From Nocardiopsis sp. ATB16-24 (lineage in GTDB: Bacteria; Actinomycetota; Actinomycetes; Streptosporangiales; Streptosporangiaceae): 64,000 bases of DNA. Positions 49,428-58,679 of the stretch are shown here, piece after piece. The translations under genes were made by a program, and so were the position numbers. The stretch lies in assembly GCF_030271535.1 (NCBI RefSeq), contig NZ_JASCXJ010000006.1:1-64000 (forward strand), in the 5' to 3' direction. Position 1 is the first letter of the stretch. Each line of letters opens with the position of its first letter. Below the pieces are notes generated by a model, which ran no database searches, was not told the DNA's origin, and saw only the letters and a program-made list of their open reading frames with translations.

Positions 49428-50141
49428 CGTTTCCTTTCCGGCGTGTCCGCAGAGGGGGAGGTCGCGGTGGCCTCGAAAGAACCTATAGGCCGTTGATCAC
49501 CATGTCCATCTGGTTTCGGTCTTTGGCGCCTGTTTTCGGGCATCTCGGGTTATCGCTCGTTGAACGGAGGGTGAGCGTCCTGTTCCGGCAGGTGGATCTT
49601 TTTCGTGTGTGATACCGATTCCAGGATTGAAGAACCTTTATCGGTTATCCGAATTGTCGATGAGAGGAGGACGAACGGCCCGTTTGTGTGCCCTGTGGCG
49701 CCGCTGATCAGCACCATCCTCCCCTTCGCGACTCCGGGGTGGTGGGCCACGATGGACGGAGCGCTCTCCTGGCCGCTTCCGGACAGGCGGTCTCCCTTTC
49801 CCGTGCCTCCATGATTTGTTATGGCATGGGTGTTCCCTCGGGGATCCCCGAGGAGAAAGGGGACGAGCGTTCGAAATTTCGACGAAAAGCTTTGTCCGGA
49901 CGCTCCGTCGCAGGGTGCCGTAGGAAGATCCCTCAGGTGGCGGTCCCCTTTTCGGACGGACATGTGTCGTGTTCTTCCGTGGGTGGAAATCACGTCCGTC
50001 CCCGACCCGGGGTCGATCCGGCGAGGAGCCCTCCCCGCCGTGGGTCCGACGCGGTCGTGGGCATGGGCGCCTTCCGGCGCTGCCGGTGTCGACGTGGCCG
50101 GCCCCACCCGGGCCGGCCACGGGCCCGTGAGGTCGACGTAG
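49428..50141. other. Low-GC gene-free region upstream of the bacteriocin gene
   Basis: No credible coding sequence on either strand. The stretch from about 49540 to 49960 is distinctly richer in A/T than its surroundings, as seen in horizontally acquired cassettes. TATAGG on the minus strand near 49485-49490 is a possible -10 box for the bacteriocin gene. Confidence 0.45.
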
Positions 50142-50173
50142 GACCGCGCCCCCGCCGAGGCGGGGGCGCGGTC
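50142..50173 (-). terminator. Terminator after malate synthase
   Basis: GACCGCGCCCCCGCC (50142-50156) and GGCGGGGGCGCGGTC (50159-50173) form a perfect 15-bp stem, about 30 nt beyond the aceB stop. Confidence 0.85.
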
Positions 50174-50202
50174 GTGGTGCCTTCGTTCCGTGGGAGGAAG
50201 GA

Positions 50203-51807
50203 CTACGGCATGCGCTCGTAGGCGGGCAGGGTCAGGAAGTCGACGTACTCGTCGGCGAGCGCGACCTCGGTGAACAGCTGGGTGGCCTGCTTGAACAGTC
50301 CCTCGTCGAAGTTCTCGCCCTGGGCCTGGCGGATGGTGGCCAGCTCCTCGTCGATGAGCTGTCGGACCAGCTCGGCGGTGACCTTGGGGCCGTCGTCCAG
50401 GGTGATGTCGTTGTGCAGCCACTGCCAGATCTGGGAACGCGAGATCTCCGCGGTCGCGGCGTCCTCCATCAGGTTGTGGATGGCCACCGCTCCGTTACCG
50501 CCCATCCACGCGGCCAGGTACTGCAAGGCCACGTTGATGTTGTTGCGCAGACCGGCCATGGTGACGCCGCCCCCGGTCTGGCCGACGGCGAGCAGGTCGG
50601 CGGCGCTCACCTCCACCTCGGGGCGCTGCTTGTCGATCTGGTTCGGGCGCTCGCCCAGGACCTCGTCGAAGATCTCCATGGCCACGGGGACCAGGTCGGG
50701 GTGGGCCACCCAGGAGCCGTCGAAACCGTCACCGGACTCGCGGGCCTTGTCGTCGCGCACCTTGGCCAGGGCGGTCCGGTTGACCTCCTCGTCCCGCCGG
50801 GAGGGGATGAAGGCCGCCATGCCGCCGATGGCGTGCGCGCCGCGCTTGTGGCAGGTCTTGACCAGCAGTTCGGTGTAGGCGCGCATCATGGGCGCGGTCA
50901 TGGTGACGGCGTTGCGCTCGGGCAGCAGGAAGTCGCGTCCGCGGGTGCGGTGCGTCTTGATGATGCTGAACAGGTAGTCCCAGCGACCCGCGTTGAGTCC
51001 CGCGGAGTGCTCGCGCAGCTCGTAGAGGATCTCCTCCATCTCGAAGGCGGCCGGGATGGTCTCGATCAGGCAGGTGGCGCGGATGGTGCCGCGGGGGATC
51101 CCCAGACGCTCCTGGGCCAGGACGAAGACGTCGTTCCACAGCCGGGCCTCGAGGTGGCTCTCCATCTTGGGCAGGTAGAAGTAGGGTCCCTTGCCCTTGT
51201 CGAGCTGGCGCTGGGCGCAGTGGAAGAAGTAGAGGGCGAAGTCGACGATGCCGCCGCTGGTGCGCTGTCCGTCCACCAGGATGTGCTTCTCGTCCAGGTG
51301 CCAGCCCCGGGGGCGCACGACGATGGTGGCGAGTTCGCCGTCCTCCTTCAGGGCGTAGGTCTTGCCCTGGGGGGAGGTGAAGTCGATCGTGCGGTCGAGC
51401 GCGTCGCGCAGGTTGAGCTGGCCGCCGATCACGTTCTCCCACAGCGGGGTGTTGGCGTCCTCCAGGTCGGCCAACCACACCTTGGCGCCGGAGTTGAGCG
51501 CGTTGATGGTCATCTTGCGGTCGGTGGGACCGGTGATCTCGACCCGGCGGTCGGTGAGGCCCGGAGCGGGGGGAGCGACCCGCCAGCCGTCGTCCTCCCG
51601 GATGTTCTTGGTCTCGGGGAGGAAGTCCAGGTCGGCCCCGGCCGAGATCCGCTCCTGCCGAGCGGTGCGCGCCGCGAGGAGTTCCTGGCGACGCGCCTCG
51701 AAGGTGCGGTGCAGCTCGGCGACGAGGGCGAGAGCGTCGTCGGTGAGGATCTCGTCGAAACGATCGTGGAGAGGGCCGGTGACCTCGACCCCGTGCGTGG
51801 CACCCAT
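50203..51807 (-). CDS. aceB: Malate synthase A
   Basis: Condenses glyoxylate with acetyl-CoA in the glyoxylate bypass. The 534-residue product is of the A type. [20 protein letters not shown] precedes the Mg/glyoxylate site, [13 protein letters not shown] is conserved, [17 protein letters not shown] is the malate-synthase signature, and the catalytic Asp is in [21 protein letters not shown] 51807 has GGAAGG 7 nt upstream. Isocitrate lyase is not adjacent. An imperfect inverted repeat over the promoter suggests repressor control. Confidence 0.93.
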   Translation of the reverse strand: MGATHGVEVTGPLHDRFDEILTDDALALVAELHRTFEARRQELLAARTARQERISAGADLDFLPETKNIREDDGWRVAPPAPGLTDRRVEITGPTDRKMTINALNSGAKVWLADLEDANTPLWENVIGGQLNLRDALDRTIDFTSPQGKTYALKEDGELATIVVRPRGWHLDEKHILVDGQRTSGGIVDFALYFFHCAQRQLDKGKGPYFYLPKMESHLEARLWNDVFVLAQERLGIPRGTIRATCLIETIPAAFEMEEILYELREHSAGLNAGRWDYLFSIIKTHRTRGRDFLLPERNAVTMTAPMMRAYTELLVKTCHKRGAHAIGGMAAFIPSRRDEEVNRTALAKVRDDKARESGDGFDGSWVAHPDLVPVAMEIFDEVLGERPNQIDKQRPEVEVSAADLLAVGQTGGGVTMAGLRNNINVALQYLAAWMGGNGAVAIHNLMEDAATAEISRSQIWQWLHNDITLDDGPKVTAELVRQLIDEELATIRQAQGENFDEGLFKQATQLFTEVALADEYVDFLTLPAYERMP

Positions 51808-52144
51808 GGAAAACCTTCCGCAATACGAAACTGTCTTTTGGTATGTGGAAGTCGAAGTTACCGCCAGGCTGCTCGGACGGTCAACGTCGCACGTGTCTCA
51901 CATGCCTCGGAGGTTTCCCGTTCCGGGAAGCCCGTAAAAACTTTCCGGGTGACTTCCGGCCTTCTTCGTCCCCGGCGACCCGGTGACACGTCCTCACGTG
52001 AGCCGTCTCGGGTGGGCGCTCATGTGCGCTGCGATAATCCAGGTGCCCCGGCGGAGAAGAAGTGCCACCATCGAGGCGGAGCCCGCCGCCGCCCGGCCAC
52101 GGGAAGAAACGAGGTGGCGATCACGTTGACCCACCTGGAGGGAT
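51808..52144. other. Divergent promoter region of aceB and hflX
   Basis: No gene. TTCCGCAATAC (51816-51826) and GGTATGTGGAA (51840-51850) form an imperfect inverted repeat just upstream of aceB, a candidate IclR/GntR-type operator. GATAAT (52033-52038) is a possible -10 box for hflX. GGAGGG lies only 2 nt before the hflX ATG. Confidence 0.45.
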
Positions 52145-53671
52145 ATGAATACAGCTGACACCCGCGGAAGCGTCCGTCACGGCCACGAGGCCGAGGACGC
52201 CCTCCGCGAGGCGATCACCGTCGGGGACGGGTTCGACGCAACCGACGCGCCCCGGACCACCGGCGGCGATCGCTACGACGATGCCGACGACGTGCCCGCC
52301 CAGGGCGAGATGCAGCTCGCCGACCGCCAGGCCCTGCGGCGCGTGCAGGGGCTGTCCACCGAACTCACCGACATCACCGAGGTCGAGAACCGGTCCCTGC
52401 GACTGGAACGCGTGGTCCTCATCGGTGTGTGGACCAGTGGCACCCAGACCGACGCCGACAACTCGCTCATCGAGCTGGCGGCCCTTTCCGAGACCGCGGG
52501 GGCCCTCGTTCTCGAAGGCCTCACACAGCGCCGCGTCAAGCCCGACCCGGCCACCTACGTCGGCAAGGGCAAGGCCGCCGAACTACGCGACATCGTGGAG
52601 GCCACCGGTGCCGACACCGTGATCTGCGACGGTGAGCTCACCCCCGGACAGCTGCGCCAGCTGGAGGAAGTGGTCAAGGTCAAGGTGATCGACCGCACCG
52701 CACTGATCCTGGACATCTTCGCCCAGCACGCCAGCAGCAGCGAGGGCAAGGCCCAGGTCGAACTCGCCCAGCTCAACTACCTGTTGCCGCGCCTGCGCGG
52801 TTGGGGTGAGTCCCTGTCCCGACAGGCGGGCGGCGCGGGTGGCGGCGCGGGTGGCGGTGTGGGGCTGCGCGGTCCCGGCGAGACCAAGCTCGAGACGGAC
52901 CGGCGGCGCATCAACGACAAGATGGCCAAACTGCGTCGACGACTCGCGCACATGCACACCGCGCGCAACGTCAAGCGCGACGTCCGACGCACCCGTCAGG
53001 TGCCGTCGGTGGCCATCGCCGGATACACCAACGCCGGTAAGTCGAGCCTGCTCAACCGGCTGACCGGGGCCGGTGTCCTGGTGGAGGACGCCCTGTTCGC
53101 CACCTTGGACCCGACGGTGCGTCAGGCCCGCACACCCGACGGGCGCGGTTTCACGCTCAGCGACACCGTCGGTTTCGTGCGACACCTGCCGCACGAGCTG
53201 GTGGAGGCCTTCCGCTCCACACTGGAGGAGGTCACCGACGCCGACCTGATCCTGCACGTGGTCGACGGGTCCCACCCGGACCCCGAGAGTCAGATCAGCG
53301 CGGTCCGAGGGGTCTTCGCCGACATCGACGCCGCCGAGGTGCCCGAGCTCATCGTGGTCAACAAGGTCGACGCCGCGGACCCCGACGTGCTCAAGGCCCT
53401 GCGCACCCGCTACCCGGACATGGTCGAGGTCTCGGCCCGGACCGGGGAGGGTGTGCCCGCTCTGGTGGAGGCGCTGGCCGACGCGCTGCCCGAACTCGCG
53501 CAGGAGGTGCGCGCCCTCGTCCCCTACTCCCGCGGCGACCTCGTCGCCCGGGCGCACGAGGAAGGACGCGTCCTCAGCGAGGAGCACACGGCCGAGGGCA
53601 CGGCCATCCACGCCTTCGTGCCCGAACCGCTCGCGGCCAGACTGGACGAGTACACGCCCAGCACGGTCTGA
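52145..53671 (+). CDS. hflX: GTPase HflX
   Basis: Ribosome-associated GTPase that splits stalled ribosomes under stress. The 508-residue protein has an unconserved acidic N-terminus (about 65 residues), the HflX domain (TYVGKGKAAELRDIVEATGA, FAQHASSSEGKAQVELAQLN, GLRGPGETKLETDRRRI) with a Gly/Ala loop GGAGGGAGGGVG, and the G domain: G1 GYTNAGKSS, G3 DTVGFVRHLP, G4 NKVD. ATG 52145 has GGAGGG unusually close, so a slightly later start is possible. A perfect hairpin ends the unit. Confidence 0.9.
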   Translation: MNTADTRGSVRHGHEAEDALREAITVGDGFDATDAPRTTGGDRYDDADDVPAQGEMQLADRQALRRVQGLSTELTDITEVENRSLRLERVVLIGVWTSGTQTDADNSLIELAALSETAGALVLEGLTQRRVKPDPATYVGKGKAAELRDIVEATGADTVICDGELTPGQLRQLEEVVKVKVIDRTALILDIFAQHASSSEGKAQVELAQLNYLLPRLRGWGESLSRQAGGAGGGAGGGVGLRGPGETKLETDRRRINDKMAKLRRRLAHMHTARNVKRDVRRTRQVPSVAIAGYTNAGKSSLLNRLTGAGVLVEDALFATLDPTVRQARTPDGRGFTLSDTVGFVRHLPHELVEAFRSTLEEVTDADLILHVVDGSHPDPESQISAVRGVFADIDAAEVPELIVVNKVDAADPDVLKALRTRYPDMVEVSARTGEGVPALVEALADALPELAQEVRALVPYSRGDLVARAHEEGRVLSEEHTAEGTAIHAFVPEPLAARLDEYTPSTV

Positions 53672-53708
53672 GCACCGCGCGCCACGCCGCGCATCGCACG
53701 GATCGACG

Positions 53709-53737
53709 GACCGGGGCGCCCACGGGGCGCCCCGGTC
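53709..53737 (+). terminator. Terminator after hflX
   Basis: GACCGGGGCGCCC and GGGCGCCCCGGTC form a perfect 13-bp stem with an ACG loop, followed by TTCTCCT. Confidence 0.85.
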
Positions 53738-54115
53738 TTCTCCTACGGGGACGATCCGGCCCCGTCCCGACGTGTCATGGACGACCTTCGGAACGCGATA
53801 TCGCCTCGACCCGCGGAAACACGTCGATTCTCACTCTGCGTGCTCATGAATTCTGGATGGATACGTTCGCGTTTCTCGGGGGGAGAGGTGTACACCGAGT
53901 CCGTGAATGGACTACGGTTCGGAGCACCGGCCGCCCGTGAACGTTGTTCCGAACGGTCCTCACCGGCCTCGCCGGCCGGCGCCGCGGTGGTCCCCGACCG
54001 CCCCACCGACTCCGTCTGATCGCCCGGATACGAGGTCGCCATGTCCGCCCGTGCACCCCACGACCGTGTCCCGCAGCAGCGGCGGCGGAGCTGAGCGACG
54101 AGGACGGGCGATTCC
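53738..54115. other. Region upstream of the amidohydrolase gene
   Basis: No convincing gene. A frame at 53777-54019 could encode 80 residues but has no recognisable domain and poor codon use. GAGGAC about 13 nt before the next start may be its ribosome-binding site. Otherwise nothing seen. Confidence 0.4.
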
Positions 54116-55324
54116 ATGGCAGTGGTACTGCTCAGCAATATCGGACGTCTGTGGACCGGTTATGAACTGATCACCAACGCCGCGCTCCTGATGAGGGACG
54201 ACCGTGTGGCCTGGGTGGGACCGGCCGCCGAACTGCCCCAGCGCATCCCCGGGGTGTTGGAGGACCTGACCGACGTCGACGACGTCGTCAACATCGGCGG
54301 AGGCATGATCACGCCCGGACTGGTCGACGCCCACTGCCATCCCGTCTACGCGGGCGACCGCTACGCCGAGGTCAACATGTGGGCCAAAGGCGCCTCCAAG
54401 GGGGACATCTTCGCCGCGGGCGGCGGTGTCTCCACCACCGTCACCATCACTCGGGGTACGGACCCGTGGACCCTCGGCAACGCGGTCCGCGAACGGCTCC
54501 GGCGGTGGGTGCTGACCGGAAGCACCACTGTGGAGGCCAAGACCGGATACCACCTGACCCGGGACGGTGAGCTGGCCGACGTGCGTCTGCTGCGCTCCCT
54601 GGCGGAGGAACCCGGTATGCCGCGCCTGCACGTCACCTTCTTCCCCGCGCACGGGGTGCCACCGGAGTTCTTCGGGCGCCCGCGGGAGTACGTGAAGGCC
54701 GTCGCCTCCTGGTTCAACGACGCCGTCATGGCCGGGGCCGACGGAGTGGACGTGTACTGCGACAACCAGCAGTTCACCACCGAGGACGCCCACATGCTGC
54801 TGAGCGTGGGCAAGTCGGTGGGACTGCGCACCACACTGCACGCCTGCTCCAAGCCGCGACACGGGGCGGTGCGCATGGCCGCCGAGCTGGGCTGTTCGTC
54901 AGTGGACCTGCTGCACGAGACCGACGAGGAGGACGTCCTGGCGCTGGCCGCCGGCCGTACCCCGGTGGTGGCGTGCCCGACCACGTCGCTGCACGAACGC
55001 CGCAGTCCACCTGTGCGGGCCCTGCTCGACCACGGGGTGCCGATCGGCCTGGGAACCGACCACAACCCAGGTCAGTCCGGCACGATGTCGATGCCGCTGG
55101 TGATCTCACTGGCCATCTCCATGTTCGAGATGACCGTTCAGGAGGCACTGCACGCCGCCACGGTGGGCGGAGCCCGCGCCCTGGGTCTGGGCGACCGGGG
55201 CGTGCTCGCCCCCGGAACCCTGGCCGACCTGGTCCAGTGGGACGCCGACCACGAGGGTGCCTTCGCCTGGTCGATGGGTCTGAACACCCTGCGCGTGTGG
55301 CAGGGCGGCAGGACCATCCGCTGA
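54116..55324 (+). CDS. hutI: Imidazolonepropionase-like amidohydrolase (probable HutI)
   Basis: A 402-residue metal-dependent amidohydrolase. The N-terminal sandwich domain (LLSNIGRLWTGYE, DDRVAWVGP) leads to the metal motif GLVDAHCHPVYAGDRYAE; TVEAKTGYHLTRDGEL, ATLHACSKPRHGAV (metal His) and IGLGTDHNPGQSG (metal Asp) follow, as in imidazolonepropionase of histidine degradation. The NxGQSG in place of the HutI NPGSSP weakens exact assignment, and no other hut genes are nearby, so a related cyclic amidohydrolase is possible. It is convergent with holA, 7 nt away. Confidence 0.7.
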   Translation: MAVVLLSNIGRLWTGYELITNAALLMRDDRVAWVGPAAELPQRIPGVLEDLTDVDDVVNIGGGMITPGLVDAHCHPVYAGDRYAEVNMWAKGASKGDIFAAGGGVSTTVTITRGTDPWTLGNAVRERLRRWVLTGSTTVEAKTGYHLTRDGELADVRLLRSLAEEPGMPRLHVTFFPAHGVPPEFFGRPREYVKAVASWFNDAVMAGADGVDVYCDNQQFTTEDAHMLLSVGKSVGLRTTLHACSKPRHGAVRMAAELGCSSVDLLHETDEEDVLALAAGRTPVVACPTTSLHERRSPPVRALLDHGVPIGLGTDHNPGQSGTMSMPLVISLAISMFEMTVQEALHAATVGGARALGLGDRGVLAPGTLADLVQWDADHEGAFAWSMGLNTLRVWQGGRTIR

Positions 55325-55331
55325 GTGGTGC

Positions 55332-56294
55332 TCAGCGCCTGCCGCGCGCCCGGGCGATCTCGATGACCGCGCGCTCCAACGCGTACTCCGGATCACGCCC
55401 CGCCCCCTTGATGAGGGCGTCGGTCTCGGCGACCACCGCCATGGCCCTGGTGATCCCCGCCGGACTCCACCCCCGTGCCTGCTGGCGCAGGGTGCGCAGT
55501 TTCCACGGCGGAACCTTGGCCCGCTTGGCGAGCTCGGCCTCGGAGACGCCGCGTGGAGGCTGGGCCGCCACGGCGACACCGCGCACGGCGCCGGCCAGGG
55601 CGCTGTTGATCAACACCGGGGCGGTACCCACCGCCAGAGACCAGCGCAACTGCTCCAGGGCCTCGGGCAGGCGGCCCTCCACCGCGCGGTCGGCCACCGT
55701 GAAACCGGAGGCCTCCGCCTTGCCGGAGTGGTAGCGCGCCACCGCCTCCGCGTCCACCCTCCCCTCGGTGTCGGCGATCAGCTGGGTACAGGCCGCGGCG
55801 ATCTCGCGCAACTCGCTGCCGACGGAGTCCACCAACGCCTGCGCGGCGTCATGGGTGATCTGACGGCCGGCCTGGGAGAACTCGCCCTTGACGAAGGCCA
55901 CCCGTTCGGCGGGCTTGCCCGGTCCCTTGCAGTCCACTCGATGGGCCCCGGCCTTGACCGCGGCCTGGAGCAACGCCTTGCCCTTGTTGCCGCCCGCGTG
56001 GGTGAGCACGAGGTTGACGTCGTCGGCGGGATCCTTGAGGTAGTCGGTGACGGTCGCCGCCAGGTCCTTGGTCAGATCCTGGGCCGAGCGCAACACCACC
56101 ACCCGCCGGTCGCCGAACAGCGAGGGCGAGGTCACCTCGACGAGTGTGGACATCCCCACCTGGGAGGGGACCAGGTCGTGAACGTCCACCTCGGGGTCGG
56201 CGTCGCGGACCGCGGCGACCACGGCGGCCACCGCGCGGTCGACGAGGAGTTCCTCGTCCCCGACGATGAGCGTGAGCAGGGCGGGTGCAGGCAT
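55332..56294 (-). CDS. holA: DNA polymerase III subunit delta (HolA)
   Basis: Clamp-loader subunit. The 320-residue product has the N-terminal AAA-like region (LLTLIVGDEELLVDRAVAAV, DLVPSQVGMSTLVEVTSPSL, FGDRRVVVLRSAQDL) and the C-terminal collar domain (LRWSLAVGTAPVLINSALAG, KVPPWKLRTLRQQARGWSPA). There is no functional Walker A, as usual for delta. It is downstream of comEC on the same strand; the comEC frame runs 163 nt into holA. The comEA-comEC-holA-rpsT order is conserved. Confidence 0.9.
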   Translation of the reverse strand: MPAPALLTLIVGDEELLVDRAVAAVVAAVRDADPEVDVHDLVPSQVGMSTLVEVTSPSLFGDRRVVVLRSAQDLTKDLAATVTDYLKDPADDVNLVLTHAGGNKGKALLQAAVKAGAHRVDCKGPGKPAERVAFVKGEFSQAGRQITHDAAQALVDSVGSELREIAAACTQLIADTEGRVDAEAVARYHSGKAEASGFTVADRAVEGRLPEALEQLRWSLAVGTAPVLINSALAGAVRGVAVAAQPPRGVSEAELAKRAKVPPWKLRTLRQQARGWSPAGITRAMAVVAETDALIKGAGRDPEYALERAVIEIARARGRR

Positions 56295-58672
56295 ACACAG
56301 AGCATGCCACGCCCCACCGACCGACCGCGCGCCCGTCGAGGCCGGGATCCACGGACCACGGCCGTCCCCGGGCCCGTGCCGTCGCCGTCCAGTACGGCCA
56401 CGTCCCCGTCACGGTCGGTACGCAGGTTCACGCCCGACACGCCTTCGAGGATGTTCCAGGTGAACGGGGCCGGGTGACCGTAGGGGTTGTCCGCTCCCAC
56501 GGAGGTCACCGACACCACCGGATCCACCGCCTCCAGAAAGGCCGGTTCCTGGGTGCCCGCCCCATGGTGGGGGACGGTCAGGACGGTCACCGACAAAAGC
56601 CCCGCGTCAGGTCCCCTGAGCAGCCTCCTCTGCGCCTCCTCCTCGATGTCACCGGTCAGCAGGACCGACAGGGCCGTTCCGTCCGCGCGTACCACCACCG
56701 AACCGTCGTTCACCGAACCCTGGAAACCCCGATCGGGCCACAGCACGCGCAGCGTCCACCGACCCACCCGTATCCGACGGTCCCGTTCGGCCTCCAGCAG
56801 TTCGATCCCGGCCCCGACCAACAGCCGTCCGGTGGCACTGGAGCCGAACCCGGGCGGGACCAGGGCCGCCCGGACGGTGCGGTGGCGCAGCACCCCCGGT
56901 GTGCCGTCCACGTGATCGGCGTGGTCATGGCTCAGGATCAGCAGCGGTACCTCACGCACCCCCAGGCGTTTCAGGCAGTCGTCGACCGCCTCGGGGTCCT
57001 CACCGGTGTCGGAGACGATCGCCGACCCCGGTTCCACCGCCAGCACGAAGGCGTCCCCCTGACCCACGTCACAGGCCACCAGGGCCCACCCCGCCGGCGG
57101 CCAGCCGCCCGGTACGCACCGGGCCGCCAAGGCCAGGACCAGGACGGACACCATCACGGCGGCGACCACCCGACGGAACCGTCCGTGTGTGAACACCAAC
57201 AGCGCCAGGAGGGCGGCCAGGAACAGCCCTCCGACCACGTCCGACCGCCAGGGCAGGGCACCGTGGGGGACCCGGGCCCCGGCCTGGGCCACCGCGGCGA
57301 TCCACGACACCCCCAGTCCCGGAAGACGCACCGCCACGGCGGCGGCCTCCGGCCACACGGTCGCCAGTGCCGTCACCGCGGAGCCGGCCACGGTCACCAC
57401 CGCCACGACCGGGGCGACCAGCACGTTGGCCGGGATCGCCACCCACGACACCTCGCCCGACAGCAGCACCAGCACGGGAGAGACCGCCACCTGCGCGGCC
57501 ACCGCCACCGCGAACGCCTCGGCCACGGGGCGCGGTACGCCCCCCGCCCACGCCCGCGTCCACGGCGGTACCCACAGCACGATCCCGGCGGTCGCCAGGA
57601 CCGACAGCGCGAAACCGAAGGAGGAGGCCAGCCCCGGAGCGACGAAGAGCACCCCGACCACGGTGACGCTCAGCGCGCCCAGCGCCGCGTGCGTCCGGCC
57701 CGTGGCCAGCGCCAACAACCCGAGCGATCCCATGAACGCCGCCCGTACCACGCTCGGCTCAGGTCTGCACACCAGGACGAACACCCAGATCATCGCGGCG
57801 CCGCCCACCACCGAACACCACGGGGGAGCCCGCACCAGTCGGGTCGCCGCCAGCACGAACCCGGTCATGATCGCCAGGTTCGCCCCGCTCACGGTCAACA
57901 GGTGCGTCATACCGGTCGCCCGGAAGTCCTCGGCGGTCTCGGGGGGCAGCCGGGACACGTCCCCCACGATCAGGGCGGGAAGCAGACCGCTCTCGGGTCG
58001 GGGCAGCACGGAGGCGGCTTCACGCAGCCGCTCCCTCACCCCTCCGGCGAACGACTGTAGGCGGCCGGGCTCTCCCACGTGTTCGGGCGGACCGTTGACC
58101 AGGACCAACGCGGCGGTGAGCGGTTCGTCGGGCACGTCCAGGAACGCGCCCCGGGCACGGAAGGGCTGTCCCGGCAGGAGTTCGGCCCACCCCTCGCCGG
58201 AGGCCAGGACCACCACCGGCGCCCCCGACTCCCGTGCGTCTCCTCCGACGAGCACCCGTGTGGTGCGGGCCCGGACCACCCATTCCGCCCGTCCCGGTCG
58301 GGGAGTCCCCGCACGGGGGCGGGGATCGGCGCCCACGACCGCCTCGAACTCCGTGGTGAGACGGGTCTGGGACGCCTCCCGCGCCGCGCTGTGGGCGACC
58401 CGGTGCACGTGGACACCGGCCACTCCCGCCACCGTGGCGGCGCAGACCAGCGAGGCCACCACGGTGAGCGTCGGCGACTCCAGCGGCGGCCGTGCGACGA
58501 GCAGCAGGACGATTCCGGTACATCCGGCCGCGGAGCCCAGGACCCAGGACGTCCACGGCGGAACGGCCAGTGCGCCCAACGCGGTCAGCCAGGCGGTCGC
58601 CGCGGGCACCAGCAACCGCAGGTCCGGTGGTCGGCCCAGTCCGTAGGCGTCCGTCCCCAACCAGGTCGCCAC
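56132..58672 (-). CDS. comEC: ComEC/Rec2-family DNA-uptake channel protein
   Basis: An 846-residue membrane protein: N-terminal helices and an OB-like extracellular domain, the Competence domain (LIVGDVSRLPPETAEDFRAT, GMTHLLTVSGANLAIMTG) with many helices, and a C-terminal metallo-beta-lactamase-like domain (CDVGQGDAF, SDTGEDPEAVDDCLKRLG, LILSHDHADHVDGTPGV, VLTVPHHGAG). Natural competence in actinomycetes is largely unproven, so DNA uptake is by analogy. GTG 58672 lies 7 nt after comEA. The conserved domain ends near 56300; the remaining roughly 55 residues are Arg/Ser/Pro-rich and overlap holA, suggesting that the original stop was lost. Confidence 0.85.
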   Translation of the reverse strand: MATWLGTDAYGLGRPPDLRLLVPAATAWLTALGALAVPPWTSWVLGSAAGCTGIVLLLVARPPLESPTLTVVASLVCAATVAGVAGVHVHRVAHSAAREASQTRLTTEFEAVVGADPRPRAGTPRPGRAEWVVRARTTRVLVGGDARESGAPVVVLASGEGWAELLPGQPFRARGAFLDVPDEPLTAALVLVNGPPEHVGEPGRLQSFAGGVRERLREAASVLPRPESGLLPALIVGDVSRLPPETAEDFRATGMTHLLTVSGANLAIMTGFVLAATRLVRAPPWCSVVGGAAMIWVFVLVCRPEPSVVRAAFMGSLGLLALATGRTHAALGALSVTVVGVLFVAPGLASSFGFALSVLATAGIVLWVPPWTRAWAGGVPRPVAEAFAVAVAAQVAVSPVLVLLSGEVSWVAIPANVLVAPVVAVVTVAGSAVTALATVWPEAAAVAVRLPGLGVSWIAAVAQAGARVPHGALPWRSDVVGGLFLAALLALLVFTHGRFRRVVAAVMVSVLVLALAARCVPGGWPPAGWALVACDVGQGDAFVLAVEPGSAIVSDTGEDPEAVDDCLKRLGVREVPLLILSHDHADHVDGTPGVLRHRTVRAALVPPGFGSSATGRLLVGAGIELLEAERDRRIRVGRWTLRVLWPDRGFQGSVNDGSVVVRADGTALSVLLTGDIEEEAQRRLLRGPDAGLLSVTVLTVPHHGAGTQEPAFLEAVDPVVSVTSVGADNPYGHPAPFTWNILEGVSGVNLRTDRDGDVAVLDGDGTGPGTAVVRGSRPRRARGRSVGRGMLCVCLHPPCSRSSSGTRNSSSTARWPPWSPRSATPTPRWTFTTWSPPRWGCPHSSR

Positions 58673-58679
58673 CGCCCGC

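Noticed and set aside
53777-54019. 80-codon frame upstream of the amidohydrolase
   Set aside because: No domain, weak start context and composition unlike the neighbouring genes.
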